DNA from: Corynebacterium liangguodongii
GTDB lineage: Bacteria; Actinomycetota; Actinomycetes; Mycobacteriales; Mycobacteriaceae
NCBI RefSeq assembly: GCF_003070865.1
Contig: NZ_CP026948.1
Coordinates: 682,001-746,000, forward strand
Direction: 5' to 3'
DNA: 64,000 bases
Part shown: piece by piece, positions 1 through 8,117 of the stretch
Position numbering within the stretch: the stretch's first letter is position 1
Layout: every line of letters starts with the position of its first letter
Made by a program: the position numbers and the translations under genes
The notes under the pieces: generated by a model
Seen by the model: the letters and a program-made list of their open reading frames with translations, nothing else
What the model was told of the DNA's origin: nothing
Database searches by the model: none

Positions 1-427
1 CGGCGTCCACGCCGGCGAGCTCCGCGGGATCGGGAGCGTCGCCCGGTTCCGCTTCCACGACCGTGGGCTCGTCGAGCCACGGAGCGAGCTTCGCTGCCTT
101 TGCAAACTTTGAGGAGAACTCGCCGAAGCTGAGGTGGGCCGACCTGCGCTCGATGACGCCGAAGGTGGCTGAGTCCCAAAAAGCCGTTGCCCCGCCGAGG
201 CCGAGCACTATTTCGTAGCCCTCCGGCAGGGAGAACAGCTCCGCTAGCCCTTCGCGCACGGCGCCGACGACGTCCTTGACGCCAGGTTGGCGGTGGGATG
301 TGCCGATGACCGAGGATGCGCCCGCGACAATGGCATCGATCTGGGCAGGGCGGATCTTCGACGGGCCGCATCCGAAGCGGCCGTCGGCAGGGAGTAGCTC
401 CGCGGGAATCGTTGGGTAGTTGCTCAT
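1..427 (-). CDS. serC: Phosphoserine aminotransferase SerC, N-terminal part (runs off window)
   Basis: The reverse strand reads an open frame from an ATG at 427 to the window edge, starting MSNYPTIPAELLP, followed by a FGCGPSKIRPAQ stretch and a GTSHRQPGVK stretch. These match the start of actinobacterial phosphoserine aminotransferases, PLP enzymes that convert 3-phosphohydroxypyruvate and glutamate to phosphoserine in serine synthesis. About 142 residues are present; the PLP lysine lies outside the window. It is divergent from gltA, the arrangement I recall for C. glutamicum. The family call is firm; the 3' end cannot be seen. Confidence 0.9.
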   Translation of the reverse strand, partial: MSNYPTIPAELLPADGRFGCGPSKIRPAQIDAIVAGASSVIGTSHRQPGVKDVVGAVREGLAELFSLPEGYEIVLGLGGATAFWDSATFGVIERRSAHLSFGEFSSKFAKAAKLAPWLDEPTVVEAEPGDAPDPAELAGVDA

Positions 428-531
428 GTAAGCCCCGTTTCGTCGATCGGTTGCCAGTGCGTTGGCGTAGTGGGCGATTTTATCACCCCCTCCGTTTCGG
501 GGGAGACCCAGGACGCAGCGCAGTAATCTTG

Positions 532-559
532 TTGCCCGCATCACAAGCTTTGCTACTAT
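532..559 (+). promoter_or_regulatory. Candidate gltA promoter
   Basis: In the 222-base serC-gltA divergent gap, TTGCCC (532-537) and TACTAT (554-559) are spaced by 16 bases, about 90 bases upstream of the gltA start. This fits a sigma-A type promoter. It is a visual match only; carbon-source regulators act on gltA in C. glutamicum, but I could not place their sites here. Confidence 0.35.
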
Positions 560-649
560 GAGCCATTAGTTCTATCTGGATCGCCCCCTAAGATCGGCAC
601 TAAGATCGACCCGGGAATCGACCCAGACCGTGACGATGAAAGGTTTGCA

Positions 650-1945
650 GTGTCTACTGAAAATGACAATAAGGTCGTACTTCACTACCCGGGGGGCGAG
701 TATGAGATGGATCTCGTCCGCGCCACCGAGGGTAATGACGGCTTCCAGCTCGGCAACCTCCTCGGCGAGACCGGACTGGTGACTTTCGATCCGGGCTACG
801 TCTCCACGGGCTCGACCGAGTCGAAGATCACCTACATCGACGGCGATGCGGGAATCCTGCGCCACCGCGGCTACGACATCGCCGACCTTGCGAATAACGC
901 CACCTTCAACGAGGTGTCCTACCTGCTTATCAACGGCGAGCTGCCCACCGTGGAAGAGTTGGAGAAGTTCAACACCAACCTACGGCACCACACACTGCTT
1001 GATGAGGACTTCAAGGCCGCGTTCAATATCTTCCCGCGAGATGCGCACCCGATGGCCGTGCTCGCCTCCTCCGTCAACATCCTCTCGGCGTACTATCAGG
1101 ATCAGCTCAACCCGCTCGACGAGGAGCAGCTGGACAAGGCCACTGTGCGCCTCATGGCAAAGGTGCCCATGCTCGCCGCCTACGCCTACCGCGCCTCCCA
1201 GGGGAAGCCGTATATGTACCCGGATAATTCCCTGAACCCGCGCGAGAACTTCCTGCGTATGATGTTCGGCTACCCCACGGAGCCCTACGAGGTCGATCCG
1301 GTCCTGATCAAGGCGCTGGATAAGCTGCTCATCCTCCACGCCGATCACGAGCAGAACTGTTCGACCTCCACGGTGCGCATGATTGCCTCGGCGCAGGCGA
1401 ACATGTTCGTTGCGGTGGCAGGCGGCATCAACGCGCTCGCCGGCCCGCTGCACGGCGGGGCGAACCAGGCCGTGCTCGAGATGCTCGATGACATCAAGGA
1501 CAACCACGACGGCGACGCCACCGACTTCATGAACCGTGTGAAGAACAAGGAAAAGGGTGTGCGCCTGATGGGCTTTGGGCACCGCGTGTACAAGAACTAC
1601 GACCCGCGTGCCGCCATTGTCAAGGACACCGCGCACGAGGTGCTCGAGCACTTCGGTGGTGACGAGCTCCTTGAGCTCGCGCTAAAGCTCGAGAGCATCG
1701 CGCTTAACGACGACTACTTCATCTCCCGCAAGCTCTACCCGAACGTGGATTTCTACACGGGCCTGATCTACCGCGCGATGGGCTTTCCGACGAACTTCTT
1801 CACCGTGCTCTTCGCCATCGGCCGCCTCCCGGGCTGGATCGCCCACTACCGCGAGCAGCTGGCGATGAACTCGAAGATCAACCGCCCGCGCCAGATTTAC
1901 ACCGGCGCAACCAAGCGTGACTTCGTCCCCCGCGACCAGCGCTAG
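650..1945 (+). CDS. gltA: Citrate synthase GltA
   Basis: Condenses acetyl-CoA and oxaloacetate to citrate, the entry step of the TCA cycle. The 431-residue product has the hallmarks of type II (hexameric-family) citrate synthase: ITYIDGDAGILRHRGY near residue 65, the catalytic-His segment PLHGGANQAV, the second-His segment GFGHRVYKNYDPRA, and SRKLYPNVDFYTG carrying the catalytic Asp. It starts at GTG 650, eight bases after an AAAGG element. Length equals the usual actinobacterial enzyme. It is monocistronic or weakly linked to the FKBP gene 68 bases downstream. Confidence 0.98.
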   Translation: MSTENDNKVVLHYPGGEYEMDLVRATEGNDGFQLGNLLGETGLVTFDPGYVSTGSTESKITYIDGDAGILRHRGYDIADLANNATFNEVSYLLINGELPTVEELEKFNTNLRHHTLLDEDFKAAFNIFPRDAHPMAVLASSVNILSAYYQDQLNPLDEEQLDKATVRLMAKVPMLAAYAYRASQGKPYMYPDNSLNPRENFLRMMFGYPTEPYEVDPVLIKALDKLLILHADHEQNCSTSTVRMIASAQANMFVAVAGGINALAGPLHGGANQAVLEMLDDIKDNHDGDATDFMNRVKNKEKGVRLMGFGHRVYKNYDPRAAIVKDTAHEVLEHFGGDELLELALKLESIALNDDYFISRKLYPNVDFYTGLIYRAMGFPTNFFTVLFAIGRLPGWIAHYREQLAMNSKINRPRQIYTGATKRDFVPRDQR

Positions 1946-2013
1946 GTGCCTTCGGCTACAATGCGGTTGGTCTAATCTGATCATTTACGCCTAGACTAAG
2001 GAGTTACCTTTTC

Positions 2014-2373
2014 ATGGATAAGCCCACGATTGAGATCTCGACTCAACCAGCGCCGGTAGACCTCGTCATTGAGGACCTCATTGTCGGCGATGGCGCCGAG
2101 GCCATCGAAGGAGGGTTCGTGAAGGTGCACTACCTCGGTGTCGACTACGGCACCGGGGAGGAGTTCGACTCCTCATGGGACCGCGGCGAGGCCGCTGAGT
2201 TCCCGCTCGCCGGCCTGATCCAGGGCTGGCAGGAAGGCATTCCGGGGATGAAGGTGGGGGGCCGGCGCAAGCTGACCATCCCCCCGGAGAAGGCCTACGG
2301 CCCCGCGGGCGGCGGCCACCCGCTCTCCGGGCGCACCCTCGTCTTCGTCATCGATTTGCTCGACGCGAACTAA
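2014..2373 (+). CDS. FKBP-type peptidyl-prolyl cis-trans isomerase
   Basis: Small (119 residues) single-domain FKBP that should speed proline isomerisation during protein folding. The sequence shows the FKBP core: VKVHYLGVDYGTGEEFDSSWDRG, then FPLAGLIQGWQEGIPGMKVGGRRKLTIPPEKAYG, and a final LVFVIDLLD strand. There is no signal peptide, so it is cytosolic. The start follows an AAGGAG element with good spacing. An FKBP gene directly after gltA is the usual corynebacterial order. Confidence 0.95.
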   Translation: MDKPTIEISTQPAPVDLVIEDLIVGDGAEAIEGGFVKVHYLGVDYGTGEEFDSSWDRGEAAEFPLAGLIQGWQEGIPGMKVGGRRKLTIPPEKAYGPAGGGHPLSGRTLVFVIDLLDAN

Positions 2374-2394
2374 TTTCGCGCGATAATGGGGGGC

Positions 2395-3234
2395 ATGGCT
2401 ATTCCAGTTATGCCCCTCAACAACGGATCCGAACTTCCCCTCATCGGGCTGGGGACCTATAAGCTCGACAACGACCAGACGGGCGCGATCGTGCGCGAGG
2501 CGATCGAGCTTGGCTACCGGCACATCGACACCGCGAAGATCTACGGCAACGAGGAGGCCGTGGGCAAGGCGGTCAACGGCGCCATCGCCGCCGGCGATGT
2601 AGCCCGCGAAGACCTCTTCATCACCACCAAGCTGTGGAACGATGACCAGGACCGCCCGGAGCGGGCCTTTGAGGAATCCCTTGGCCGCCTCGGGCTCGAC
2701 TACCTCGACCTCTACCTGGTGCACTGGCCGTGGCCGCAGCGCGGGCTCTACGCTAGTGCGTACGAGGAGATCGTTGGCCTGCGCGAGACCGGCAAGCTCA
2801 AGGCCGTCGGTGTATCGAACTTCTACCCCGAGGTGCTCGACGAAATCATCGCGGGTACCGGCGTGACGCCGGTGCTCAACCAGGTGGAGTTGCACGCCGG
2901 GTTTACCCAGGACGAGCTGCGCGGCTATCACAAGGACAAGGGCATTGTCACCGAGGCGTGGTCCCCGCTTGCCCGCGGCGCGAACTTCTCCGAGGCCGCC
3001 TTGGTGGAGGTGGCGGACAAGCACGGGGCAACTCCCGCGCAGGTCGCGCTGGCCTACCTCGTGGGGTTGGGGTGCTCAGTGATTCCGAAGACCGCGAACC
3101 CTAGGCGCCTCGCCGAAAACCTCGCCGCGCTCGACATCAAGCTTGACGCCGAGGACGTCGCCGCGCTTGACCGGATGCCGGGGGAGCGCCAGTCGGCGGA
3201 TCCTCTGTCCTTCCCCGGGGAGTATGAGGGGTAG
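2395..3234 (+). CDS. Aldo/keto reductase
   Basis: NADPH-dependent aldo/keto reductase, 279 residues from ATG 2395, resembling 2,5-diketo-D-gluconate reductases. Motifs: GTYKL at the start of the barrel, GYRHIDTAKIYGNE carrying catalytic Asp and Tyr, TTKLWNDDQ (Lys), LVHWPWP (His), GVSNFYPEVL, and the cofactor-binding stretch VIPKTANPRRLAENL. The physiological substrate cannot be told from sequence. An in-frame ATG lies at 2386, but GATAAT at 2382-2387 looks like a -10 box whose transcript would begin at about 2395, suggesting a leaderless message and the later start. Confidence 0.92.
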   Translation: MAIPVMPLNNGSELPLIGLGTYKLDNDQTGAIVREAIELGYRHIDTAKIYGNEEAVGKAVNGAIAAGDVAREDLFITTKLWNDDQDRPERAFEESLGRLGLDYLDLYLVHWPWPQRGLYASAYEEIVGLRETGKLKAVGVSNFYPEVLDEIIAGTGVTPVLNQVELHAGFTQDELRGYHKDKGIVTEAWSPLARGANFSEAALVEVADKHGATPAQVALAYLVGLGCSVIPKTANPRRLAENLAALDIKLDAEDVAALDRMPGERQSADPLSFPGEYEG

Positions 3235-3289
3235 GGGGCGAGAAAGTTTCCCTGATTTCGCGTGCGCGGGTGTGACATCCACTAAGTTT

Positions 3290-3309
3290 CTTCGTAACTA
3301 GTAACGAAG
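3290..3309. promoter_or_regulatory. Near-perfect 20-bp palindrome upstream of the mctC operon
   Basis: CTTCGT at 3290-3295 and ACGAAG at 3304-3309 form inverted arms around the palindromic centre ACTAGT, with one mismatched A/A pair. It lies 28 bases before the DUF485 gene start and looks like a binding site for a dimeric regulator. In C. glutamicum mctC responds to RamA, RamB and GlxR; this site does not clearly match what I remember of their motifs, so the regulator is unassigned. Confidence 0.4.
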
Positions 3310-3337
3310 ATCACTTTGTGGATGAAAGGACATATCC

Positions 3338-3661
3338 GTGCCCGTTGTTTCCCTCACGCCTGAGGAGTTCGTCGCAACGCAACGTAGCGACGAATTTCAG
3401 GCCCTGCGCCGCGCGCACCGCCGCTTCACCTTCCCTGTCTCAGTGGCGTTTTTCGCGTGGTATCTTTTCTACGTCGTCACCGCGACCTTCTACCCCGAGG
3501 CCATGGCTCAACCGGCCGCCGGGATGAACGTGGGCATGTGGCTCGGGATCGCTCAGTTCGCCACGACGTTTGCGATCACCTACCTCTACGTCGGCTACGC
3601 CAACAAAAACATCGAGCCGCGCGCGGCCGCCATCCGGGAGAGGATGGAGGGGCAGGCGTGA
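3338..3661 (+). CDS. DUF485 small membrane protein, partner of the acetate symporter
   Basis: A 107-residue protein of the DUF485 (YjcH-like) family. It has two predicted membrane segments (about residues 34-52 and 66-86) joined by a short loop, and the family hallmark of an N-terminal polar stretch (EFQALRRAHRRFTFPVS). Such proteins are encoded just before cation/acetate symporters; the role is thought to be accessory. The GTG start at 3338 is chosen because the next gene overlaps it by 4 bases in a GTGA arrangement, implying translational coupling. Confidence 0.9.
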   Translation: MPVVSLTPEEFVATQRSDEFQALRRAHRRFTFPVSVAFFAWYLFYVVTATFYPEAMAQPAAGMNVGMWLGIAQFATTFAITYLYVGYANKNIEPRAAAIRERMEGQA

Positions 3662-5289
3662 AGGAGAGCAGCGCGGCGGTGGGAAACCCCATCCTCAATA
3701 TCGCCATTTTCATAGCCTTCATCGCGGTCACCATGTACATCGTGACCCGCGCGGGGAAGACGACATCGAAATCCTCGGACTTCTACACCGGGGGAGCGCA
3801 GTTTAGCGGCACCCAAAACGGCCTTGCCATCGCGGGAGACTACCTTTCGGCGGCATCGTTTCTCGGCATTGTCGGCTCCATTGCGCTCACGGGCTACGAC
3901 GGCTTTCTCTACTCGATCGGGTTCTTCGTCGCCTGGCTCGTGGCCCTGCTGCTCGTCGCCGAGCCGCTACGCAACGTGGGGCGCTTTACCATGGCAGACG
4001 TGTTATCTTTCCGCCTCCGCCAGAAGCCGGTGCGTGTAGCCGCGGCGTGCGGCACGCTGTTTGTCTCCCTGTTCTACCTCATCGCTCAGATGGCGGGCGC
4101 GGGCTCTTTAGTCTCCGTGCTTCTCAACCTGCACGGGTTCTGGCCCCAGGCGCTATGCGTATGCGTCGTCGGCGTGGTCATGATTGCCTACGTGCTCATT
4201 GGCGGGATGAAAGGCACGACCTACGTGCAGATGATTAAGGCCGTCTTGTTGATCAGTGGCGTCGCGGTGATGACCGTGCTCGTCTTCGTCGCTGTGCGCG
4301 GCGGCATGGGTGCGCTACTCGATGCAGCGGTGAGCTCCCACGGATCTTCGGAATACATCCAGCAGAAAGGGTATGCTGCCGAGGATATCCTCGCCCCGGG
4401 GCTAAAGTACGGTGCCTCCTTCGACAGCCAGCTGGACTTTGTCTCGCTCGGGCTCTCCTTAGTTCTCGGTACCGCCGGGCTTCCACACGTGCTCATGCGC
4501 TTCTACACCGTGCCCACAGCGAAGGAGGCTCGCAAGTCGGTCACCTGGGCGATTGTGCTCATCGGCGGGTTCTACTTGCTCACCCTCGTCCTTGGTTACG
4601 GTGCGGCGGCGCTGGTGGGGCCTGATCGCATCCTCGCAGCGCCGGGGGCCGCGAATTCGGCCGCGCCTCTCCTCGCTTTCGAGCTCGGCGGGTCCATCTT
4701 TATGGCGCTGATCTCTGCGGTCGCCTTCGCCACGGTGCTCGCCGTCGTCGCAGGCCTCGCGATTACCGCTTCAGCATCCATCGCGCACGATATCTACGAC
4801 GCCGTGCTTCGCGACGGCAAAGCTTCTGCGGCGGATCAGGTCCGCGTCTCCCGTATCACAGTGGTGGTCATCGGTGTTGTGGCAATCGTGCTGGGGATCT
4901 TGGCGATGTCTCAAAACGTTGCCTTCCTCGTCTCACTCGCGTTTGCTATCGCCGCATCCGCCAACTTGCCGACGATCCTCTACTCCCTCTACTGGAAGCG
5001 CTTCAACACCACCGGTGCGATCGCCTCCATGTACACGGGCCTGATCTCCGCTCTCGTGCTCATCGCGCTCTCCCCGGCGGTCTCCGGCTCGCCATCGGCG
5101 ATGTTCCCGCATGCGGATTGGTCGATCTTCCCGTTGACGAGCCCCGGAGTCGTCTCCATCCCGCTGGCCTTCATCGCCGGCATTGTGGGCACCTACCTGG
5201 GCAAGCCCGATCGGCTCGGAGAGCTGCAGGCAGAAATGGAAGTGCGTTCACTCACCGGCGTGGGCGTCGAGGCGCCGGTGGCCCACTAG
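3658..5289 (+). CDS. mctC: Monocarboxylate/cation symporter MctC (ActP-like)
   Basis: Sodium/solute symporter family protein of 543 residues with about 13 membrane segments. It is the equivalent of C. glutamicum MctC, which takes up acetate, pyruvate and propionate. Visible marks are SDFYTGGAQFSGTQNGLAIAGDYLSAASFLG near residue 40 (the SSS substrate/sodium region), RVAAACGTLFVSLFYLIAQMAGAGSLV, GTAGLPHVLMRFYTVP and ASANLPTILYSLYWKRFNTTGA. The start is GTG 3658, overlapping the DUF485 stop; upstream in-frame codons lie inside the DUF485 gene. The 3' end overlaps the convergent gene by 4 bases. Confidence 0.95.
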   Translation: MKESSAAVGNPILNIAIFIAFIAVTMYIVTRAGKTTSKSSDFYTGGAQFSGTQNGLAIAGDYLSAASFLGIVGSIALTGYDGFLYSIGFFVAWLVALLLVAEPLRNVGRFTMADVLSFRLRQKPVRVAAACGTLFVSLFYLIAQMAGAGSLVSVLLNLHGFWPQALCVCVVGVVMIAYVLIGGMKGTTYVQMIKAVLLISGVAVMTVLVFVAVRGGMGALLDAAVSSHGSSEYIQQKGYAAEDILAPGLKYGASFDSQLDFVSLGLSLVLGTAGLPHVLMRFYTVPTAKEARKSVTWAIVLIGGFYLLTLVLGYGAAALVGPDRILAAPGAANSAAPLLAFELGGSIFMALISAVAFATVLAVVAGLAITASASIAHDIYDAVLRDGKASAADQVRVSRITVVVIGVVAIVLGILAMSQNVAFLVSLAFAIAASANLPTILYSLYWKRFNTTGAIASMYTGLISALVLIALSPAVSGSPSAMFPHADWSIFPLTSPGVVSIPLAFIAGIVGTYLGKPDRLGELQAEMEVRSLTGVGVEAPVAH

Positions 5290-6035
5290 AGCGAGGACAA
5301 CGATGACAGTCCGGCCAATGGGTGGGGGTTCCACTGCCCCCAGTCGGTGGCGTAGACATTGTTGACGTCGCATTCGACGCCATCGATCCACGCGCGGCGC
5401 CCGCCGACCTGGTGGAGCGCGGCGAGCGGGTGGATGCGCCCGCCGGAGCCCCAATCGTGCATCCAGTAGAACGGGCCGATGCCGTCGTCGGCTGCCCACT
5501 GGATCGTGTTGTAGTTGCCGTAGACGCCGGTGTGTAGCCCGACGGCGGCCAGGGCGGCGCCGAAGGCGCGCAGGTAGGGGCGGATCTGCCCGATGTACTG
5601 GTCCCAGGTGGGGTTGTCGTCGATGGCAATGTAAATTGGCCGTCCGGTAGGCCCTCCGGCGGCGAAGTGGAAGGCGATGGCCTGCGGGGCGTGGACAGCG
5701 GCGGATGCAGCGCCGCCGCGCCAATCTGCGGTTTCTCCTTTGCCAAATTGGTACACCGAGGCGGTAGCGAGGCCGGCTGCTGAGAAATCGACGGATTCCG
5801 CCGCGGTGACGGGCTTCGCCCGCATCCACTCGGCGCCAGGGCGGGGGCGCGAGACGTAGCGTACGGCGCCAACGTGGCCGGCTGTGCGGACCGAGGAGCC
5901 CGAGGGGACGCCGGCGGAGTAGTCGAGGACGGTGCCGAGGACGGTAGCTTTGGCTCGGGCGGGCGCGGCGAGCGCGGCGGCGGCGATGCCGGTGGCTGCG
6001 AAGAACGAGCGTCGGCTGAGTGTGGGTCGGGTCAT
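5286..6035 (-). CDS. Tat-exported DUF1906 glycoside-hydrolase-like protein
   Basis: A 249-residue secreted protein with a twin-arginine signal (SRRSFFAATG, residues 8-17) and hydrophobic stretch ending near APARA. The mature part has the DUF1906 (Rv2525c-like) TIM-barrel pattern: LDYSAGVPS at the first strand, YIAIDDNPTWDQ with the acidic residues of the fold, GVYGNYNTIQWA, and a final WIDGVECDVNNVYATDWGQW. M. tuberculosis Rv2525c is a Tat substrate linked to cell-wall homeostasis. Enzymatic activity is unproven for this family. Divergent from the MBL gene, with 63 bases between them. Confidence 0.88.
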   Translation of the reverse strand: MTRPTLSRRSFFAATGIAAAALAAPARAKATVLGTVLDYSAGVPSGSSVRTAGHVGAVRYVSRPRPGAEWMRAKPVTAAESVDFSAAGLATASVYQFGKGETADWRGGAASAAVHAPQAIAFHFAAGGPTGRPIYIAIDDNPTWDQYIGQIRPYLRAFGAALAAVGLHTGVYGNYNTIQWAADDGIGPFYWMHDWGSGGRIHPLAALHQVGGRRAWIDGVECDVNNVYATDWGQWNPHPLAGLSSLSSL

Positions 6036-6098
6036 CGGGTGTGCTCCCTAAATTCAGTAGGACGGCATGTGTTTTTCTGTGTAACGTATCATTGCTTT

Positions 6099-6950
6099 AT
6101 GGCAAGGGAGATCTCTAGCACGTTCTACGGCACATCTAGTGTGCATATCACTGATGGGGTGACAAGCATTTTTGTCGATGCTTTCCTTACTCGTCCGAGC
6201 TTCGCCCGCCTTGTGCTGGGTCGGCTGCGTTCGGATGAGGCTGCGGTGGACTGGGCGTTGCATAAAGGTGGCGTCGATAAGCTAGACGCCATTTTTGTTT
6301 CCCACTCCCACCACGACCACATTCTCGATGCCCCCGCCGTGGCAGAGCGCTTCGGCGCGAGGCTTTATGGCTCTCGTTCGAGCCTGAACTTTGGCAAGGG
6401 AGAGGGCCTTGCGGATGAGCTCATGGAGCAGATTGCGGGCGGCGATAGCGTCGAGATCGGCGATTTCACTGTGCGCATCATCGAGGCGCCGCACAGCCCC
6501 GGTAACATCTCCCCAGGCACCATCGATGGCGAGCTGGCTAGCCCGTGCCATACGCTGAGTTTTAAAGACGGCGGCTGCTTCGTGTTCCACTTCAGCCACC
6601 CTGCGGGCAATATCCTGGTGCTGCCGAGCGCGAATTTCGTCCCGGGTTTTCTACGGGGTTTGCGCGCGGATGTCGTCTACCTCGGCGTTGGGGCGTTGGG
6701 GCGCCAAAGCGCTGAATTTCAACGCGCATATTGGGCCGAGACCGTTGGCGAGCTTCGGCCGAGGCTGGTGATCCCGGTGCACTGGGATCACTTTGGCCGG
6801 CCATTGTCAAAATCGCTTAAACCGATTCCCTATCCGGCCGACAACGTGAGGGCGACGCGAAACGTCCTGCGCGAGGCAGCACGGGGTAGCGGTATCGCGC
6901 TCCACTTCCCGCAGGCATTTGACACTAATACGGTTGCTGCTCCCAGCTAA
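6099..6950 (+). CDS. Metallo-beta-lactamase-fold hydrolase
   Basis: A 283-residue protein of the MBL fold (UlaG/RNase Z-like branch). The metal motif SHSHHDHI is at about residues 66-73, further ligands appear as IEAPHSPG and in VIPVHWDHFG near the C-terminus. No signal peptide is seen, so I expect a cytosolic hydrolase; substrate unknown. An ATG at 6099 is preferred over longer in-frame extensions because those lie in the divergent promoter and the Tat-protein gene. The 3' end overlaps the convergent small gene by 26 bases. Confidence 0.85.
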   Translation: MAREISSTFYGTSSVHITDGVTSIFVDAFLTRPSFARLVLGRLRSDEAAVDWALHKGGVDKLDAIFVSHSHHDHILDAPAVAERFGARLYGSRSSLNFGKGEGLADELMEQIAGGDSVEIGDFTVRIIEAPHSPGNISPGTIDGELASPCHTLSFKDGGCFVFHFSHPAGNILVLPSANFVPGFLRGLRADVVYLGVGALGRQSAEFQRAYWAETVGELRPRLVIPVHWDHFGRPLSKSLKPIPYPADNVRATRNVLREAARGSGIALHFPQAFDTNTVAAPS

Positions 6951-7260
6951 CCGTCGTACCTGGGTAGCGGGAGAAGTGTTCCACCGCATCCTCAGCGGCG
7001 TAGCCTATAGCATCGGCAACATCTTCGCCGCCCGCGGTAAAGTCGATTGCGCGTTCAGCTTGTCTCGAGCCGGCCAGCTCCGCGGCCCACCCGCCCGCGC
7101 CGTGGAACCCGTGCTCGCGCATCAAGGCATCGAAGAACTCGCGCGTCGCGCGCTTCGCAATGTCCTCGGAAGCAAATCGAAAATGTGCCCTCAAGGTGAT
7201 CGGGTCTCCTGTGCGTCTCGTGCCCCAGGCCCAGGCGTAGTCGACATTGTAGGTCTCCAT
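6925..7260 (-). CDS. Conserved hypothetical small protein
   Basis: A 111-residue acidic protein starting METYNVDYAWAWGTRRTGD, with no membrane segment or signal. A strong GGGAGG element sits four bases before the ATG at 7260, which supports real translation. I do not recognise a domain. It converges on and overlaps the MBL gene and is divergent from panC. Function unknown. Confidence 0.65.
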   Translation of the reverse strand: METYNVDYAWAWGTRRTGDPITLRAHFRFASEDIAKRATREFFDALMREHGFHGAGGWAAELAGSRQAERAIDFTAGGEDVADAIGYAAEDAVEHFSRYPGTTVSWEQQPY

Positions 7261-7298
7261 GTCGGTCCTCCCATACGTATTCGCTAAATTGTCCTTGC

Positions 7299-8117
7299 AT
7301 GACCGCTACCATTCATACCCCCGACGAACTCGCCCGCGCGATAGGCAGGCCCGGTAGGCCCGATAGGTCCGATAGGCTCAGCCTCGTGCCCACCATGGGT
7401 GCTCTCCACGAAGGCCACATCTCCCTGGTCCGCGCCGCCAAGACCCTGGGAGCCCCCGTCGTGGTGAGCGTGTTTGTTAACCCGCTGCAGTTCGGGCCCG
7501 GCGAGGACCTTGCGACGTACTCTCGCTCGCTCGAGCGCGACGTTGAGCTGCTCGAGCGCGAGGGCGTGGATGCGGTCTTTGCCCCCAGCGCAGAGACGAT
7601 GTACCCGTCCGGTCCGCGCACGACGATCCAACCGGGGCCGAAGGGGGCGATCCTCGAGGGCGCCTCGCGCCCCGGCCACTTTGCTGGCGTTCTCACCGTG
7701 GTGGCGAAGCTGTTCTCGCTCACCTGCGCCACCGACGCGTTCTTCGGCGAGAAGGACTACCAGCAGCTGGTGCTTGTGCGCGAGATGGCCGCGGACCTTA
7801 ATCTGCCGGTGCGCGTGCACGGGCGGCCCATCGTGCGCGAGCCCTCCGGCCTGGCGTTGTCCTCGCGCAACCGCTACCTCAGCGACGCCGAGCGCGAGGT
7901 GGCGGGCGTGCTCTCTCGGGCGCTGGCCACGGGTAGCCTCGATCGCGCGCGCTCGCTTATCGACGCCTCCTCCGGCCTCGACCTCGACTACCTCGAGCTG
8001 CGCACGCCCGAGCTCGAGGAGATCCCCGCGGGCTACACCGGGCCGGCGCGCCTGCTCGTCGCCGCGAAGGTGGGCACCACCAGGCTCATCGACAACGCCG
8101 AGGTTCGCCTCGGCTAA
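7299..8117 (+). CDS. panC: Pantoate--beta-alanine ligase PanC
   Basis: Joins pantoate and beta-alanine with ATP to form pantothenate (coenzyme A pathway). The 272-residue protein carries the family motifs VPTMGALHEGHISLV (nucleotide-binding HxGH), SVFVNPLQFGPGEDLATYSR, FFGEKDYQQLVLVREM and REPSGLALSSRNRYLS (KMSKS-like region). It is slightly shorter than usual at the C-terminus. No ribosome binding site is seen before ATG 7299, but TAAATT sits 8-13 bases upstream, consistent with a leaderless transcript. It overlaps the convergent panB by 4 bases. Confidence 0.96.
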   Translation: MTATIHTPDELARAIGRPGRPDRSDRLSLVPTMGALHEGHISLVRAAKTLGAPVVVSVFVNPLQFGPGEDLATYSRSLERDVELLEREGVDAVFAPSAETMYPSGPRTTIQPGPKGAILEGASRPGHFAGVLTVVAKLFSLTCATDAFFGEKDYQQLVLVREMAADLNLPVRVHGRPIVREPSGLALSSRNRYLSDAEREVAGVLSRALATGSLDRARSLIDASSGLDLDYLELRTPELEEIPAGYTGPARLLVAAKVGTTRLIDNAEVRLG

